A stretch of DNA of 64,000 nucleotides from Streptomyces corallincola (lineage in GTDB: Bacteria; Actinomycetota; Actinomycetes; Streptomycetales; Streptomycetaceae), in the NCBI RefSeq assembly GCF_019104725.1, contig NZ_JAHRXF010000010.1:95584-159583 (forward strand). The letters are read 5' to 3'. The position numbers and the translations under genes are program-made. The notes under the pieces are model-generated. The model was not told where the DNA came from. It worked only from the letters and a program-made list of their open reading frames with translations, and did no database searches. Shown piece after piece: positions 26,001 through 35,903 of the stretch. Numbering within the stretch: the first letter of the stretch is position 1; every line of letters starts with the position of its first letter.

Positions 26001-26065
26001 GCTAGAGCACCCCCATCGAGCACGAGCCACTCTCCGCACAAGACACTATCCACGCAGCCAGTTAA
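26001..26065 (+). pseudogene. IS3-family transposase remnant, 3' part
   Basis: Directly after the duplicated GCTAG the IS3 frame resumes as STPIEHEPLSAQDTIHAAS and stops at TAA 26063. This matches the usual end of these transposases (RRHSALG-x-x-TPIEYE). The two parts therefore belonged to one gene before the IS481-type insertion. Confidence 0.72.
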
Positions 26066-26226
26066 GGGCTGTCCCGTAATCCCCGGCGGGCGCACAACGA
26101 CAGCTACGGCACCCCGCAGCGTTGTCGGGGTCGCCCGAATACGCCCAGTGCGAGGACGACTCTCGGCTTTGCGATGCACCGCATCTGACGCCGTGCGCCG
26201 ACCCACCGGAGATTACGGGACAGCCC
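26066..26226 (-). mobile_element. 161-bp MITE-like element, copy 2 (inverted)
   Basis: The inverted, about 96% identical copy of the element at 14335-14495. Its ends are GGGCTGTCCCGTAATC and the exact complement GATTACGGGACAGCCC. It is non-coding. Its right end is 14 bp from the start codon of the DinB-GNAT gene. It marks the right edge of the accessory island. Confidence 0.87.
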
Positions 26227-26240
26227 CTAGGGTGCCTGGC

Positions 26241-27311
26241 ATGCGGACGATGAGCGGGGACGACGTGATGGACGCCGTGCACGGGTGCACGGAGGCGCTG
26301 CGGGCGGCGCTCGACCAGGACTGGAAAGGGGTCAAGGCCGGTCGCCTTGAGTGGAGTTGCCACAAGACGGTCGAGCACGTCGCCAGCGACCTGATCGCCT
26401 ACGCCGGGCAGCTCGCCGGGCGCCCGCAGGACCGGTACGTGCCGTACGACATCGTGCTGGACGACGATGCCGACAACGAGGGGCTGCTGGAGGTGCTGGA
26501 GACCACCGGCACCCTGCTCGCCACCACCGTGCGCATCACCCCGCCCGAGGTCCGCGCCTTCCACCCGTACCCGTTCCGGCTCGCGGACCGCAAGGGCTTC
26601 GCGGCGATGGGCATCGCCGAAGTCCTGCTGCACACGCACGACTTGGCCGAGGGCCTCGGCATCTCCTACGAGCCGCCGCGCGACCTCGCCGACGCCGTGC
26701 TCGGCTGGCTCTTCCCGCACGTCCAGCCCGGCCCGGCGCCCTGGCCGACCCTGCTCTGGGCGACCGGACGCGGCGACCTCCCCGGCCGCGCCCCGGTGAC
26801 CTCCTGGAAGTGGTGCAACAACCTCGTCCTGCACACCGACCGCCTCGACCTCGTCGGCGTCCGCCCCGCCGTCGCCCGCGACCTCGCCCTCGGCGGCACC
26901 GGCGGCTTCGACTGGACCGGCGGCAGCCCCCACGACGGCACCCGCGAGGCGTCCGCCTTCCTGGTCAAGGCATACGAATCCGGCCTCCACCGGCCCGAGT
27001 TCGGCATCTTCGTCCTGGTCCGCCGGGACACCGGACAGGCCGTCGGCGGCATCGGCTTCCACGGCACCCCCGACGCGGGCCGCGTCGAGATCGGCTACGA
27101 CCTCGTGCCGGGCGCACGCGGCGCGGGCCACGCCACCGAGGCCGTCCGCGCCCTCACCGGGTGGGCCCTGGCCCGCGACGACGTACGGTCGGTCGTCGCC
27201 ACCGTCGCCCTCGCCAACACCGCCTCCCAGGCGGTCGTCACCCGTGCGGGTTTCCGGAGGGTGGGGGAGGACGGGGACGCGGGCGAGGAGTTGACGTTCG
27301 AACTGCGGTGA
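26241..27311 (+). CDS. DinB/mycothiol-dependent isomerase-like + GNAT fusion
   Basis: A 356-aa two-domain protein. Residues 1-210 resemble the DinB/maleylpyruvate isomerase superfamily of mycothiol-dependent enzymes (KTVEHVASDLIAYAGQLAG, AEVLLHTHDLAEGLGI, with His residues that could bind metal). Residues 215-356 are a GNAT acetyltransferase with the acetyl-CoA loop LVPGARGAGHATEAV. Start at ATG 26241 (MRTMSGDD) or ATG 26250. Because copy 2 of the 161-bp element ends 14 bp upstream, the native promoter has been displaced. Substrate unknown. Confidence 0.85.
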   Translation: MRTMSGDDVMDAVHGCTEALRAALDQDWKGVKAGRLEWSCHKTVEHVASDLIAYAGQLAGRPQDRYVPYDIVLDDDADNEGLLEVLETTGTLLATTVRITPPEVRAFHPYPFRLADRKGFAAMGIAEVLLHTHDLAEGLGISYEPPRDLADAVLGWLFPHVQPGPAPWPTLLWATGRGDLPGRAPVTSWKWCNNLVLHTDRLDLVGVRPAVARDLALGGTGGFDWTGGSPHDGTREASAFLVKAYESGLHRPEFGIFVLVRRDTGQAVGGIGFHGTPDAGRVEIGYDLVPGARGAGHATEAVRALTGWALARDDVRSVVATVALANTASQAVVTRAGFRRVGEDGDAGEELTFELR

Positions 27312-27410
27312 GGCTTAGGGGAGTTCACCTCCACCCCGGCGAACCCCGGCTCGGCCCCACGCCCCGGCCCTCCGCCCCCGAAGACACCTGCCGCCCCAAC
27401 ACCCGCCGCC

Positions 27411-27686
27411 TCAACCCCCGCCCCCACCCCACCTCTTCCGCTGTCGCAACCCCGACTCCCTGAGCAGCCGGACCACTTCCCGGCTGCTGACCTCGACCGC
27501 CCCCGCGGCCACCGCGTCCGGGTAGCGCTGCGCGGGAAGGTCGTAGTGGTCGCGTTCGAAGGCGCGGCGGGGGACGCCCAACTCGTCGGCGAACGAACGC
27601 AGTTCGTCGTAGGAGAGGTCGCTGACGAGGTGGGACCAGAGGCGGCCGTGACCGGGCCAGGTGGGTGGGTCGATGTAGATGGCCAC
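27411..27686 (-). CDS. DUF4031 domain protein
   Basis: A 91-aa protein beginning VAIYIDPPTWPGHGRLWSHL, the hallmark of DUF4031. It continues DLSYDELRSFADELGVPRRA and FERDHYDLPAQRY; the family has this His/Asp-rich core, and its function is unknown. The start is GTG 27686, 7 bp after the stop of the gene at 27694, so the two are co-transcribed. Confidence 0.85.
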   Translation of the reverse strand: MAIYIDPPTWPGHGRLWSHLVSDLSYDELRSFADELGVPRRAFERDHYDLPAQRYPDAVAAGAVEVSSREVVRLLRESGLRQRKRWGGGGG

Positions 27687-27693
27687 GGGGTGG

Positions 27694-28077
27694 TCACGCC
27701 CCGCCGGTGGCGTCCGCGAGGGCGCCGACGGGGGCCACCCGGACGCCCGCCTGGTAGCACACCCACTGCGGGTCGGGGCCCAGTTCGGGTTCGACCTCCA
27801 GGGCGTGCGGGTCGCCCGCGCCGCACACCGGGCAGAGCGGCCAGCGGCCGTACCGCTCCAGGAGCGCGTCCTGGACGTCCTGCGCGACCAGGCCGGTGAC
27901 GTAACCGGCGCCGTCCGGCCACTGTTCGACCCACCATCTGCGCTGCGCGATGGACTCCTCGACCAGTGAGACGACATCGGCCTCCGCGACCCGGCCCGCG
28001 ACGAGGTCCGCGAGGACCAGCGCGCGGGCGGCGTGCAGTACCTGTTCGAGAGGGCCGATGGACTCCATGCGTCCCAT
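27694..28077 (-). CDS. Conserved hypothetical protein with CPVC motif
   Basis: A 127-aa protein starting MGRMESIGPLEQVL; an alternative start is ATG 28068. A helical part (AEADVVSLVEESIAQRRWWV) is followed by WPLCPVCGAGDPH, a possible half zinc site, and PQWVCYQAGV. It is probably an operon partner of the DUF4031 protein and divergent from the MurR-type regulator. No function can be assigned. Confidence 0.7.
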   Translation of the reverse strand: MGRMESIGPLEQVLHAARALVLADLVAGRVAEADVVSLVEESIAQRRWWVEQWPDGAGYVTGLVAQDVQDALLERYGRWPLCPVCGAGDPHALEVEPELGPDPQWVCYQAGVRVAPVGALADATGGA

Positions 28078-28088
28078 TGTGCGCACTC

Positions 28089-28117
28089 TTGACCGGGACA
28101 CCGAACCGAAAATATCT
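28089..28117 (+). promoter_or_regulatory. Candidate promoter giving near-leaderless murR-type mRNA
   Basis: TTGACC at 28089-28094 and ATATCT at 28112-28117 have 17-bp spacing. Transcription would begin around 28123-28125, at or next to the GTG start, which has no good ribosome-binding site. A leaderless transcript is therefore likely. Confidence 0.5.
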
Positions 28118-28124
28118 TTCACGA

Positions 28125-29030
28125 GTGACCCAGAACGTGAAGGAAAGTTTCGGCAGCCCCGGTGGCTCCCTCGCCGCGAAGGTGCGTACGCTCGCGCCCT
28201 CCATGACCCGGTCGATGCAGCGGGTCGCGGAGGCGGTGGCCGCCGACCCGGCCGGGTGTGCCGCGCTCACCGTCACCGGCCTGGCGGAACTGACCGGCAC
28301 CAGCGAGGCCACCGTGGTCCGCACCGCCCGCCTGCTCGGCTACCCCGGCTACCGGGACCTCCGGCTCGCTCTCGCCGGACTCGCCGCCCAGCAGCAGTCC
28401 GGCCGCGCCCCCGCCATCACCACGGACATAGCGGTGGACGACCCGATCGCGGACGTGGTCGCCAAGCTCGCCTACGAGGAGCAGCAGACCCTCGCGGACA
28501 CCGCCGCCGGGCTGGACACCGCGCAGCTCGGCGCCGCCGTGGCCGCGCTCGCGGGCGCCCGCCGGACCGATGTGTACGGCATCGGCGCGTCCGGGCTGGT
28601 CGCGCAGGACCTCACCCAGAAGCTGCTGCGGATAGGGCTCATAGCCCACGCGCCCGGCGATCCGCACCTCGCGGTGACCAACGCGGTGCAGCTCCGCTCC
28701 GGGGACGTGGCCATCGCCATCACCCACTCCGGCTCCACCGGCGACGTCATCGAGCCGCTGCGGGCCGCGTTCGAGCGGGGCGCCACCACCGTCGCCATCA
28801 CCGGGCGCCCGAACTCCGCCGTGACGCAGTACGCGGACCACGTACTCACCACCGCGACCTCCCGCGAGTCCGAACTGCGGCCCGCCGCGATGTCCTCCCG
28901 TACCAGTCAACTCCTCGTCGTGGACTGCCTGTTCGTCGGTGTCGCCCAGCGCACGTACGAGAGCGCGGCACCCGCGCTCGCCGCGTCGTACGAGGCACTG
29001 GCGCACCGGCACCGCAGCGCGCAGCGGTAG
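28125..29030 (+). CDS. MurR/RpiR-family transcriptional regulator
   Basis: A 301-aa regulator. The N-terminal HTH_6 domain reads LAPSMTRSMQRVAEAVAADP and GLAELTGTSEATVVRTARLL. The C-terminal SIS domain (130-270) reads DVYGIGASGLVAQDLTQKLL and AIAITHSGSTGDVIEPLRAA and binds a sugar phosphate. It is followed by murQ and a PTS permease, so the natural effector is probably N-acetylmuramic acid 6-phosphate. GTG 28125 was chosen from family-like VTQNVKESFG. Confidence 0.88.
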   Translation: MTQNVKESFGSPGGSLAAKVRTLAPSMTRSMQRVAEAVAADPAGCAALTVTGLAELTGTSEATVVRTARLLGYPGYRDLRLALAGLAAQQQSGRAPAITTDIAVDDPIADVVAKLAYEEQQTLADTAAGLDTAQLGAAVAALAGARRTDVYGIGASGLVAQDLTQKLLRIGLIAHAPGDPHLAVTNAVQLRSGDVAIAITHSGSTGDVIEPLRAAFERGATTVAITGRPNSAVTQYADHVLTTATSRESELRPAAMSSRTSQLLVVDCLFVGVAQRTYESAAPALAASYEALAHRHRSAQR

Positions 29031-29175
29031 CGGTACGGGACCGGGACGACGCGGGCGGGCGCCGCGCACTCCCGCGCCCCCGCACTCCCGCACTCCCGCA
29101 CCCCCGCCCCACCCCATACCTCCGACCCCAGCAGCCCCGGTCCCTCCCCGACCTGCACGGAAAGAGCCGTACCCC

Positions 29176-30105
29176 ATGACCACCACCCCCCGTCGCCTCC
29201 AGAGCGAACTGGCCACGCTCACCACCGAGGCGTTCCGGCCCGAACTCGCCGAGATCGACCAGCTCCCGACCCTCGACATCGCCCGGCTGATGAACGGCGA
29301 GGACACCGGCGTGCCCGCCGCCGTCGCCGCGCGGCTGCCGGAGATCGCCGCCGCCATCGACGCCGTCGCCGCCCGGATGGCCCGCGGCGGCCGGCTGGTC
29401 TACGCCGGGGCCGGTACCGCCGGACGGCTGGGCGTCCTGGACGCCTCCGAGTGCCCGCCCACCTTCAACACCGACCCCGCCCGCGTCGTCGGCCTGATCG
29501 CGGGCGGCCCCTCCGCGATGGTCACCTCCGTGGAGGGCGCCGAGGACTCCCCCGAGCTGGCCCGGCGGGACCTGGACGCGCTGGGCCTCGGCCCGGACGA
29601 CACGGTGGTCGGGATCTCCGCGTCCGGGCGTACGCCGTACGCCGTCGGGGCCGTGACGCACGCCCGGTCGCTGGGCGCGCTGACCGTGGGCCTGTCCTGC
29701 AACGCGGACAGTCCGCTCGCGGCGGCGGCCGAGCACGGCATCGAGGTGGTCGTCGGACCGGAGCTGCTCACCGGGTCCACCCGGTTGAAGGCCGGTACCG
29801 CGCAGAAGCTGGTGCTGAACATGGTCTCGACGATCACGATGATCCGGCTCGGCAAGACGTTCGGGAACCTGATGGTGGACGTGCGCGCCTCCAACGACAA
29901 GCTGCGGGCGCGCTCGCGGCGGATCATCGCGCTGGCCACCGGCGCCCCGGACGAGGAGATCGAGCGGGCGCTGACCGCGACCGGCGGTGAGGTGAAGAAC
30001 GCGGTGCTGGTGGTGCTGGCCGGGGTGGACGGCCCTACGGCCGCCCGTCTTCTGGATGAGTCCGGCGGTCATCTGCGTGCCGCGCTGGCCGAGGCGACCG
30101 GCTGA
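29176..30105 (+). CDS. murQ: N-acetylmuramic acid 6-phosphate etherase MurQ
   Basis: A 309-aa SIS-fold lyase that cleaves the D-lactyl ether of MurNAc-6-phosphate to give GlcNAc-6-phosphate, in peptidoglycan recycling. Signatures are RLVYAGAGTAGRLGVLDASE (residues 75-94), FNTDPARVVGLIAGG, EDSPELARRD and GNLMVDVRASNDKL. Its product feeds directly into the nagA step encoded at 44235. ATG at 29176. Same strand as the regulator and the PTS permease. Confidence 0.95.
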   Translation: MTTTPRRLQSELATLTTEAFRPELAEIDQLPTLDIARLMNGEDTGVPAAVAARLPEIAAAIDAVAARMARGGRLVYAGAGTAGRLGVLDASECPPTFNTDPARVVGLIAGGPSAMVTSVEGAEDSPELARRDLDALGLGPDDTVVGISASGRTPYAVGAVTHARSLGALTVGLSCNADSPLAAAAEHGIEVVVGPELLTGSTRLKAGTAQKLVLNMVSTITMIRLGKTFGNLMVDVRASNDKLRARSRRIIALATGAPDEEIERALTATGGEVKNAVLVVLAGVDGPTAARLLDESGGHLRAALAEATG

Positions 30106-30121
30106 CCCGCACCCTCGGCAG

Positions 30122-31633
30122 GTGCCCCACACCCCCAGCACCCCCCACAGCACCGCCGCCGCGCTCCTCGCCCTCACCGGCGGCCCCGCCAACATCGTCT
30201 CCGTCACCCACTGCCTGACCCGGCTCCGCCTCACCGTCGCCGACCCGGCGGCGGTGGACGGGCCGGGAGTACGCGCCGTGCCCGGCGTCCTGGGGGTGGT
30301 GGCGGACGGCCCGTCCTGGCAGGTCGTCCTGGGACCGGGGGTGGTGGACGAGGTGACGCGCGCGTTCGAGGAGGCGGTGAACCAGGCGGAGGCGGCAGCC
30401 CCGACGGCTCCGGCTGCCCCGGCCGCTGCGAAGTCGGCTCCGGCCGCTGCGAAGACGACTCCGGCCGAGGACGCCGATACGGACGCCGACACGAGGGCGG
30501 GAGCGGAGGCGGGACCGGGGCCGGGGCGGCTGTCCCCGGTGAAGGCGTTCCTCCGCCGCCTGGCCGCCGTCTTCGTACCGCTGATCCCCGCGCTGATCGG
30601 GTGCGGGGTGCTGGCCGGGCTGAACGGGGTGCTGGTCAACACGGGTGCGCTGCCCGGTGTGACACCCGCGCTGTCCGCCGTCGCGTCGGCGTTCATGGCG
30701 CTGATCGCGGTGTTCGTGGGCGTCAACGCGGCGAAGGAGTTCGGCGGTACGCCCGTGCTGGGCGGGGCGGTCGCGGCCGTGGTCGTTTATCCGGGCGTGG
30801 CGAAGGTGACCGTCGCCGGGACCCACCTCGTACCCGGCCAGGGCGGGGTGCTCGGCGCGCTCGCCGCCGCGCTGCTCGCCACGCGGGTGGAACGCTGGTG
30901 CCGGGGCAGGGTCCCCGGCGCGCTGGACGTCCTCCTCACCCCGACCGTGACCGTCCTCGTCTCCGGCCTCGCCACGCTGTACGGCCTGATGTACGCGGCC
31001 GGGGTCGTCGCCTCCGCGATCGGTACGGCGGCGGACTGGCTGCTCGCCACCACCGGTGCCTTCGCCGGGCTGATCCTCGGCGGGCTGTTCCTGCCGCTGG
31101 TGATGCTCGGGCTGCACCAGGCGCTCATCCCGATCCACGCCACCCTCATCGAGCAGCAGGGCTACACCGTCCTGCTCCCCCTGCTGGCGATGGCGGGCGC
31201 CGGGCAGGTCGGCGCGGCCCTCGCGGTCTACGTCCGGCTCCGCCACGACGTCTCCCTGCGCACCACGATCCGTTCCGCCCTCCCCGCCGGACTCCTCGGC
31301 GTCGGCGAACCCCTGATCTACGGCGTCTCCCTCCCCCTCGGCCGCCCCTTCATGACCGCCTGCGCGGGCGGCGCGGCGGGCGGCGCCTTCGTCGGCTTCT
31401 TCGCCATGCTCGGCGACAAGGTCGGCGCCACCGCCATCGGCCCCTCCGGCTGGGCCCTGTTCCCCCTCCTGGCCGGCAACCGGGGCCTCGGTCTGACGGC
31501 CGCCGTCTACGGGGGCGGTCTCCTGACGGGGTACGCGGTCGGCTTCGCGGCGACCTATCTGTTCGGCTTCCGGGGTACGGCACCCGTCCGGCGCCCGGAG
31601 ACGGGGACCGCGACGGGAACGGGCACGGCGTGA
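30122..31633 (+). CDS. PTS EIIBC permease, probably amino-sugar (MurNAc-type)
   Basis: A 503-aa protein with EIIB then EIIC domains. The EIIB phosphorylation Cys is in SVTHCLTRLRLTV (near residue 28). An Ala/Pro/Asp-rich linker (100-140) follows, then a ten-helix EIIC with ALIGCGVLAGLNGVL, GVGEPLIYGVSLPL and AIGPSGWALFPLL. It would import and phosphorylate a sugar using shared EI/HPr and an EIIA encoded elsewhere. Linkage to murQ points to MurNAc. GTG 30122 is tentative because no strong ribosome-binding site is visible. Confidence 0.87.
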   Translation: MPHTPSTPHSTAAALLALTGGPANIVSVTHCLTRLRLTVADPAAVDGPGVRAVPGVLGVVADGPSWQVVLGPGVVDEVTRAFEEAVNQAEAAAPTAPAAPAAAKSAPAAAKTTPAEDADTDADTRAGAEAGPGPGRLSPVKAFLRRLAAVFVPLIPALIGCGVLAGLNGVLVNTGALPGVTPALSAVASAFMALIAVFVGVNAAKEFGGTPVLGGAVAAVVVYPGVAKVTVAGTHLVPGQGGVLGALAAALLATRVERWCRGRVPGALDVLLTPTVTVLVSGLATLYGLMYAAGVVASAIGTAADWLLATTGAFAGLILGGLFLPLVMLGLHQALIPIHATLIEQQGYTVLLPLLAMAGAGQVGAALAVYVRLRHDVSLRTTIRSALPAGLLGVGEPLIYGVSLPLGRPFMTACAGGAAGGAFVGFFAMLGDKVGATAIGPSGWALFPLLAGNRGLGLTAAVYGGGLLTGYAVGFAATYLFGFRGTAPVRRPETGTATGTGTA

Positions 31634-31739
31634 CGCGCGGGCACGGCGTGACGCCGTCGCGGTGGGCCGGGCCGCCGGCCGAACAAGTACCGTCGTAGGC
31701 GGGACCCCGCTGAAGGGGTGCCGGAAGGACCGGAGGGTT

Positions 31740-32309
31740 ATGAATCACGCGCAGCTCACGACGCTGGGCAGGGCGCTGAGGGTGCTCGGGGAGCAGGGGG
31801 AGTCGCTCAGCACGGACACCCCGGACACCCGCCTGCACGAGGTCCGCGCCGACCTGCGCCGCGCGCTGGACCTGCTGGACGAGGCGGTGACCGGCGGAAA
31901 ACCGGCGACCCGCTGCGCGGAGCACCCGCAGGGCCCGGTGGACGAGAGCGCCCCGGACCTGTGCCTGCTGTGCGAGACGCGACGGCGCGCGCACCGCCGG
32001 TCGGAGTACGGCGGACGGCAGACCCCCGCGCACCCCGCGCAGACCGCCCCCTCCCGCTACGGCGTCCGCGCCGACCGCCCCCAGCCGCAGCAGCGCTGGC
32101 TGCCGGAGGCGTGGAACGGCAGGGAATGGCAGCTGTGCGGCACCCCCCGCCGGGACCGGCAGGAGGCCGAGGCGTACCTCGCGGCGCAGCGGCGCGGCTC
32201 CCGCCCCGCGATGGCGTACCGCCTGGTGCACGAGTTCACCGACTACGAGGTGCTGCGCGTCTGGGGCACCCCCGTCCAGACGGACGTCGAACCGCTCGGC
32301 AACCTCTGA
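31740..32309 (+). CDS. Conserved hypothetical protein (189 aa)
   Basis: A 189-aa protein with GGAGGG just before ATG 31740. The helical N-terminus (LGRALRVLGEQGESLSTDTP, LHEVRADLRRALDLLDEAV) is followed by C-x-E-H and CLLC, a possible metal site, then an Arg/Pro/Gln-rich stretch. The C-terminal RRDRQEAEAYLAAQR and VHEFTDYEVLRVW are folded-looking. It is soluble, with no signal peptide. I do not recognise the family. Confidence 0.7.
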   Translation: MNHAQLTTLGRALRVLGEQGESLSTDTPDTRLHEVRADLRRALDLLDEAVTGGKPATRCAEHPQGPVDESAPDLCLLCETRRRAHRRSEYGGRQTPAHPAQTAPSRYGVRADRPQPQQRWLPEAWNGREWQLCGTPRRDRQEAEAYLAAQRRGSRPAMAYRLVHEFTDYEVLRVWGTPVQTDVEPLGNL

Positions 32310-32339
32310 ACCGACGGCACAGCACACCGGCCGGGGCAG

Positions 32340-32386
32340 CGTCAGGGGCCGACTCCCTTCCGAGGAAAGGGAGTCGGCCCCTGACG
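32340..32386. terminator. 20-bp perfect hairpin terminator
   Basis: CGTCAGGGGCCGACTCCCTT (32340-32359) pairs perfectly with 32367-32386 over a 7-nt loop. It lies between convergent genes and serves both. Confidence 0.85.
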
Positions 32387-32422
32387 GCGATCAACCACGG
32401 CGATCAACCACGGCGATCGACC
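32384..32422. repeat. 13-bp tandem repeat, three units
   Basis: ACGGCGATCAACC is repeated three times (the third with one change, GATCGACC), starting within the terminator's last bases and ending 10 bp before the oxidoreductase stop codon. Confidence 0.8.
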
Positions 32423-32431
32423 GCGGCACGG

Positions 32432-33559
32432 TCAGCTCAGCGTCTTCAGCGACTCCGCGTTGTACGCCGTCAGCTCGTCGAAGCGCCCGGCGAGCACCTT
32501 GGCCGCCCACTGGGGGTCCTGGAGCAGCGCACGGCCGACGGCGACCATGTCGAACTCCTCGGCCTCCATGCGGTCGAGCAGGTCGTCCAGGCCGCGCAGC
32601 GACGAGCCCTGACCGGCGAACGCGCTGAGGAACTCGCCGTCCAGGCCGACCGAGCCCACGGTGATGACCGGCTTGCCGGTGATCTTCTTGGTCCAGCCCG
32701 CGAGGTTGAGGTCGGAGCCGTCGAACTCGGGCAGCCAGTAGCGGCGGGTGGAGGCGTGGAAGACATCGACACCGGCGGCGGTGAGCGGGGCGAGAATCGC
32801 CTCCAGCTCCTCCGGGGTCTCCGCGAGCCGCGCGTCGTACGCCTGCTGCTTCCACTGGGAGTAGCGGAAGATCACCGGGAAGTCCGGGGAGACGGCCGCG
32901 CGAACGGCGGCGACGATCTCGGCGGCGAAGCGGGTGCGCGCGACCGGGTCGCCGCCGTAGGCGTCGGTACGGCGGTTGGTGCCGGACCACAGGAACTGGT
33001 CGAGCAGGTAGCCGTGGGCGCCGTGCAGCTCGACCCCGTCGAAGCCGATGCGCTCGGCGTCGGCGGCGGCCTGCGCGAACGCGCCGATGACGGCGTCCAG
33101 GTCCACCTGGTCCATCGCCCGGCCGGTGGCCTGGTCGGCGCCGAGCCGCAGCCCGGACGGGCCGACGGCGGGGGCCTCGGTGAACGGCCCCTGGCCCTGC
33201 TCGCGGACCATGCCGATGTGCCAGAGCTGCGGGACGATGGTGCCGCCCGCCGCGTGCACGCCCTCGGCGACCTTCGCCCAGCCCGCGAGCTGCTCCTCGC
33301 CGTGGAAGCGCGGGACGCGGTTGCTGCTCCCGGCCGAGTCGTGGCCGACGTAGGTGCCCTCGGTGACGATGAGGCCGACACCGGCGGCGGCCCGGCGGGA
33401 GTAGTAGGAGACGACGTCCTCGCCGGGGATGCCGCCCGGCGAGAACATCCGGGTCATCGGCGCCATGACGATCCGGTTGGGGACGGTCAGTCCGCCCAGG
33501 GTGACCGGGCGGGACAGGATCTGGGACGCGCGGGACGCGGAAGACGTCGTGTCGCTCAC
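32432..33559 (-). CDS. Old Yellow Enzyme-family NADH:flavin oxidoreductase
   Basis: A 375-aa FMN TIM-barrel enzyme that reduces activated alkenes. Motifs are PVTLGGLTVPNRIVMAPMTR, LIVTEGTYVGHDSAG, VPQLWHIG, FDGVELHGAHGYLLDQFLW (substrate His/Asn-type pair) and TNRRTDAYGG. GTG 33559 has GAGGAG 9 nt upstream; upstream in-frame codons are unlikely to be translated. Physiological substrate unknown. Confidence 0.92.
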   Translation of the reverse strand: MSDTTSSASRASQILSRPVTLGGLTVPNRIVMAPMTRMFSPGGIPGEDVVSYYSRRAAAGVGLIVTEGTYVGHDSAGSSNRVPRFHGEEQLAGWAKVAEGVHAAGGTIVPQLWHIGMVREQGQGPFTEAPAVGPSGLRLGADQATGRAMDQVDLDAVIGAFAQAAADAERIGFDGVELHGAHGYLLDQFLWSGTNRRTDAYGGDPVARTRFAAEIVAAVRAAVSPDFPVIFRYSQWKQQAYDARLAETPEELEAILAPLTAAGVDVFHASTRRYWLPEFDGSDLNLAGWTKKITGKPVITVGSVGLDGEFLSAFAGQGSSLRGLDDLLDRMEAEEFDMVAVGRALLQDPQWAAKVLAGRFDELTAYNAESLKTLS

Positions 33560-33709
33560 GTGGGTACTCCTCGTACGGGGAAATCGAGCAAACCGGTAGG
33601 TATGTGTACAGCACAATGTTGCACCACCTGAAACAACTTGCGCCGGGTGCGCCGCATTCCCGTGACCCCGGACACGCCCGGCCGTCCCCGACCCGTCCCC
33701 GGACACGCC

Positions 33710-33751
33710 CGAGGGCGGTACCCCCCGCGTCTGCGGGGAGTACCGCCCTCG
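33710..33751 (-). terminator. Terminator downstream of groEL
   Basis: CGAGGGCGGTAC (33710-33721) pairs with GTACCGCCCTCG (33740-33751), and the inner CCCCGC/GCGGGG extends the stem. It lies 30 bp past the groEL stop codon. Confidence 0.75.
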
Positions 33752-33781
33752 GTACGTAGGACGTGTTCCGATCCGGCCGGA

Positions 33782-35488
<1,707 letters not shown>

Positions 35489-35530
35489 TTATCCCACCCG
35501 GCCGCCGGGCCTCACCGACCCGGTCCTGCG

Positions 35531-35592
35531 TTGTCACTCTCACCTTCAGAGTGCTAACGCAATGATTAGCACTCGGCCTACGAGAGTGCAAG
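35531..35592. promoter_or_regulatory. Tandem pair of CIRCE (HrcA) operators
   Basis: Operator A: TTGTCACTC-N9-GAGTGCTAA (35531-35557). Operator B: TTAGCACTC-N9-GAGTGCAAG (35566-35592). They are 8 bp apart, and both match the CIRCE consensus TTAGCACTC-N9-GAGTGCTAA with only two changes each. They lie 127 bp upstream of groEL. Known CIRCE function is binding of the HrcA repressor. Confidence 0.9.
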
Positions 35593-35651
35593 GCTCGCCC
35601 GCGAAGCGGGCGCGCGCCCCCCGCCCCGCGCGGGACCGTCCGGACACACGT

Positions 35652-35687
35652 CGAGGGGCCCGCACCCCGTCGGGTGCGGACCCCTCG
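35652..35687 (-). terminator. Terminator downstream of cold-shock gene
   Basis: CGAGGGGCCCGCACCC (35652-35667) pairs with GGGTGCGGACCCCTCG (35672-35687) with a single mismatch and a 4-nt loop, 12 bp past the cold-shock gene's stop codon. Confidence 0.8.
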
Positions 35688-35699
35688 CGTGAAGATCGT

Positions 35700-35903
35700 T
35701 TAGGCGCCGAGCCGGACCATGTCGGCCTGCGGACCCTTCTGACCCTGCGAGATCTCGAATTCGACCCGCTGGCCCTCTTCCAGGGTGCGGTACCCGTCCA
35801 TCTGGATCGCGCTGTAGTGGACGAACACGTCCGCACCACCGTCTACCGCGATGAAGCCGTAGCCCTTCTCCGCGTTGAACCACTTGACGGTGCCCTGAGC
35901 CAT
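35700..35903 (-). CDS. Cold-shock protein (CspA family)
   Basis: A 67-aa single OB-fold RNA chaperone. RNP1 KGYGFIAV and RNP2 VFVHYSAI are intact in [20 protein letters not shown] onward. These proteins melt RNA structure and help translation after temperature downshift. ATG 35903 has GGGGAG 8 nt upstream. The ~360-bp upstream stretch (35904-36263) has no gene and may be a long 5' untranslated leader, as is common for this family. Confidence 0.96.
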   Translation of the reverse strand: MAQGTVKWFNAEKGYGFIAVDGGADVFVHYSAIQMDGYRTLEEGQRVEFEISQGQKGPQADMVRLGA

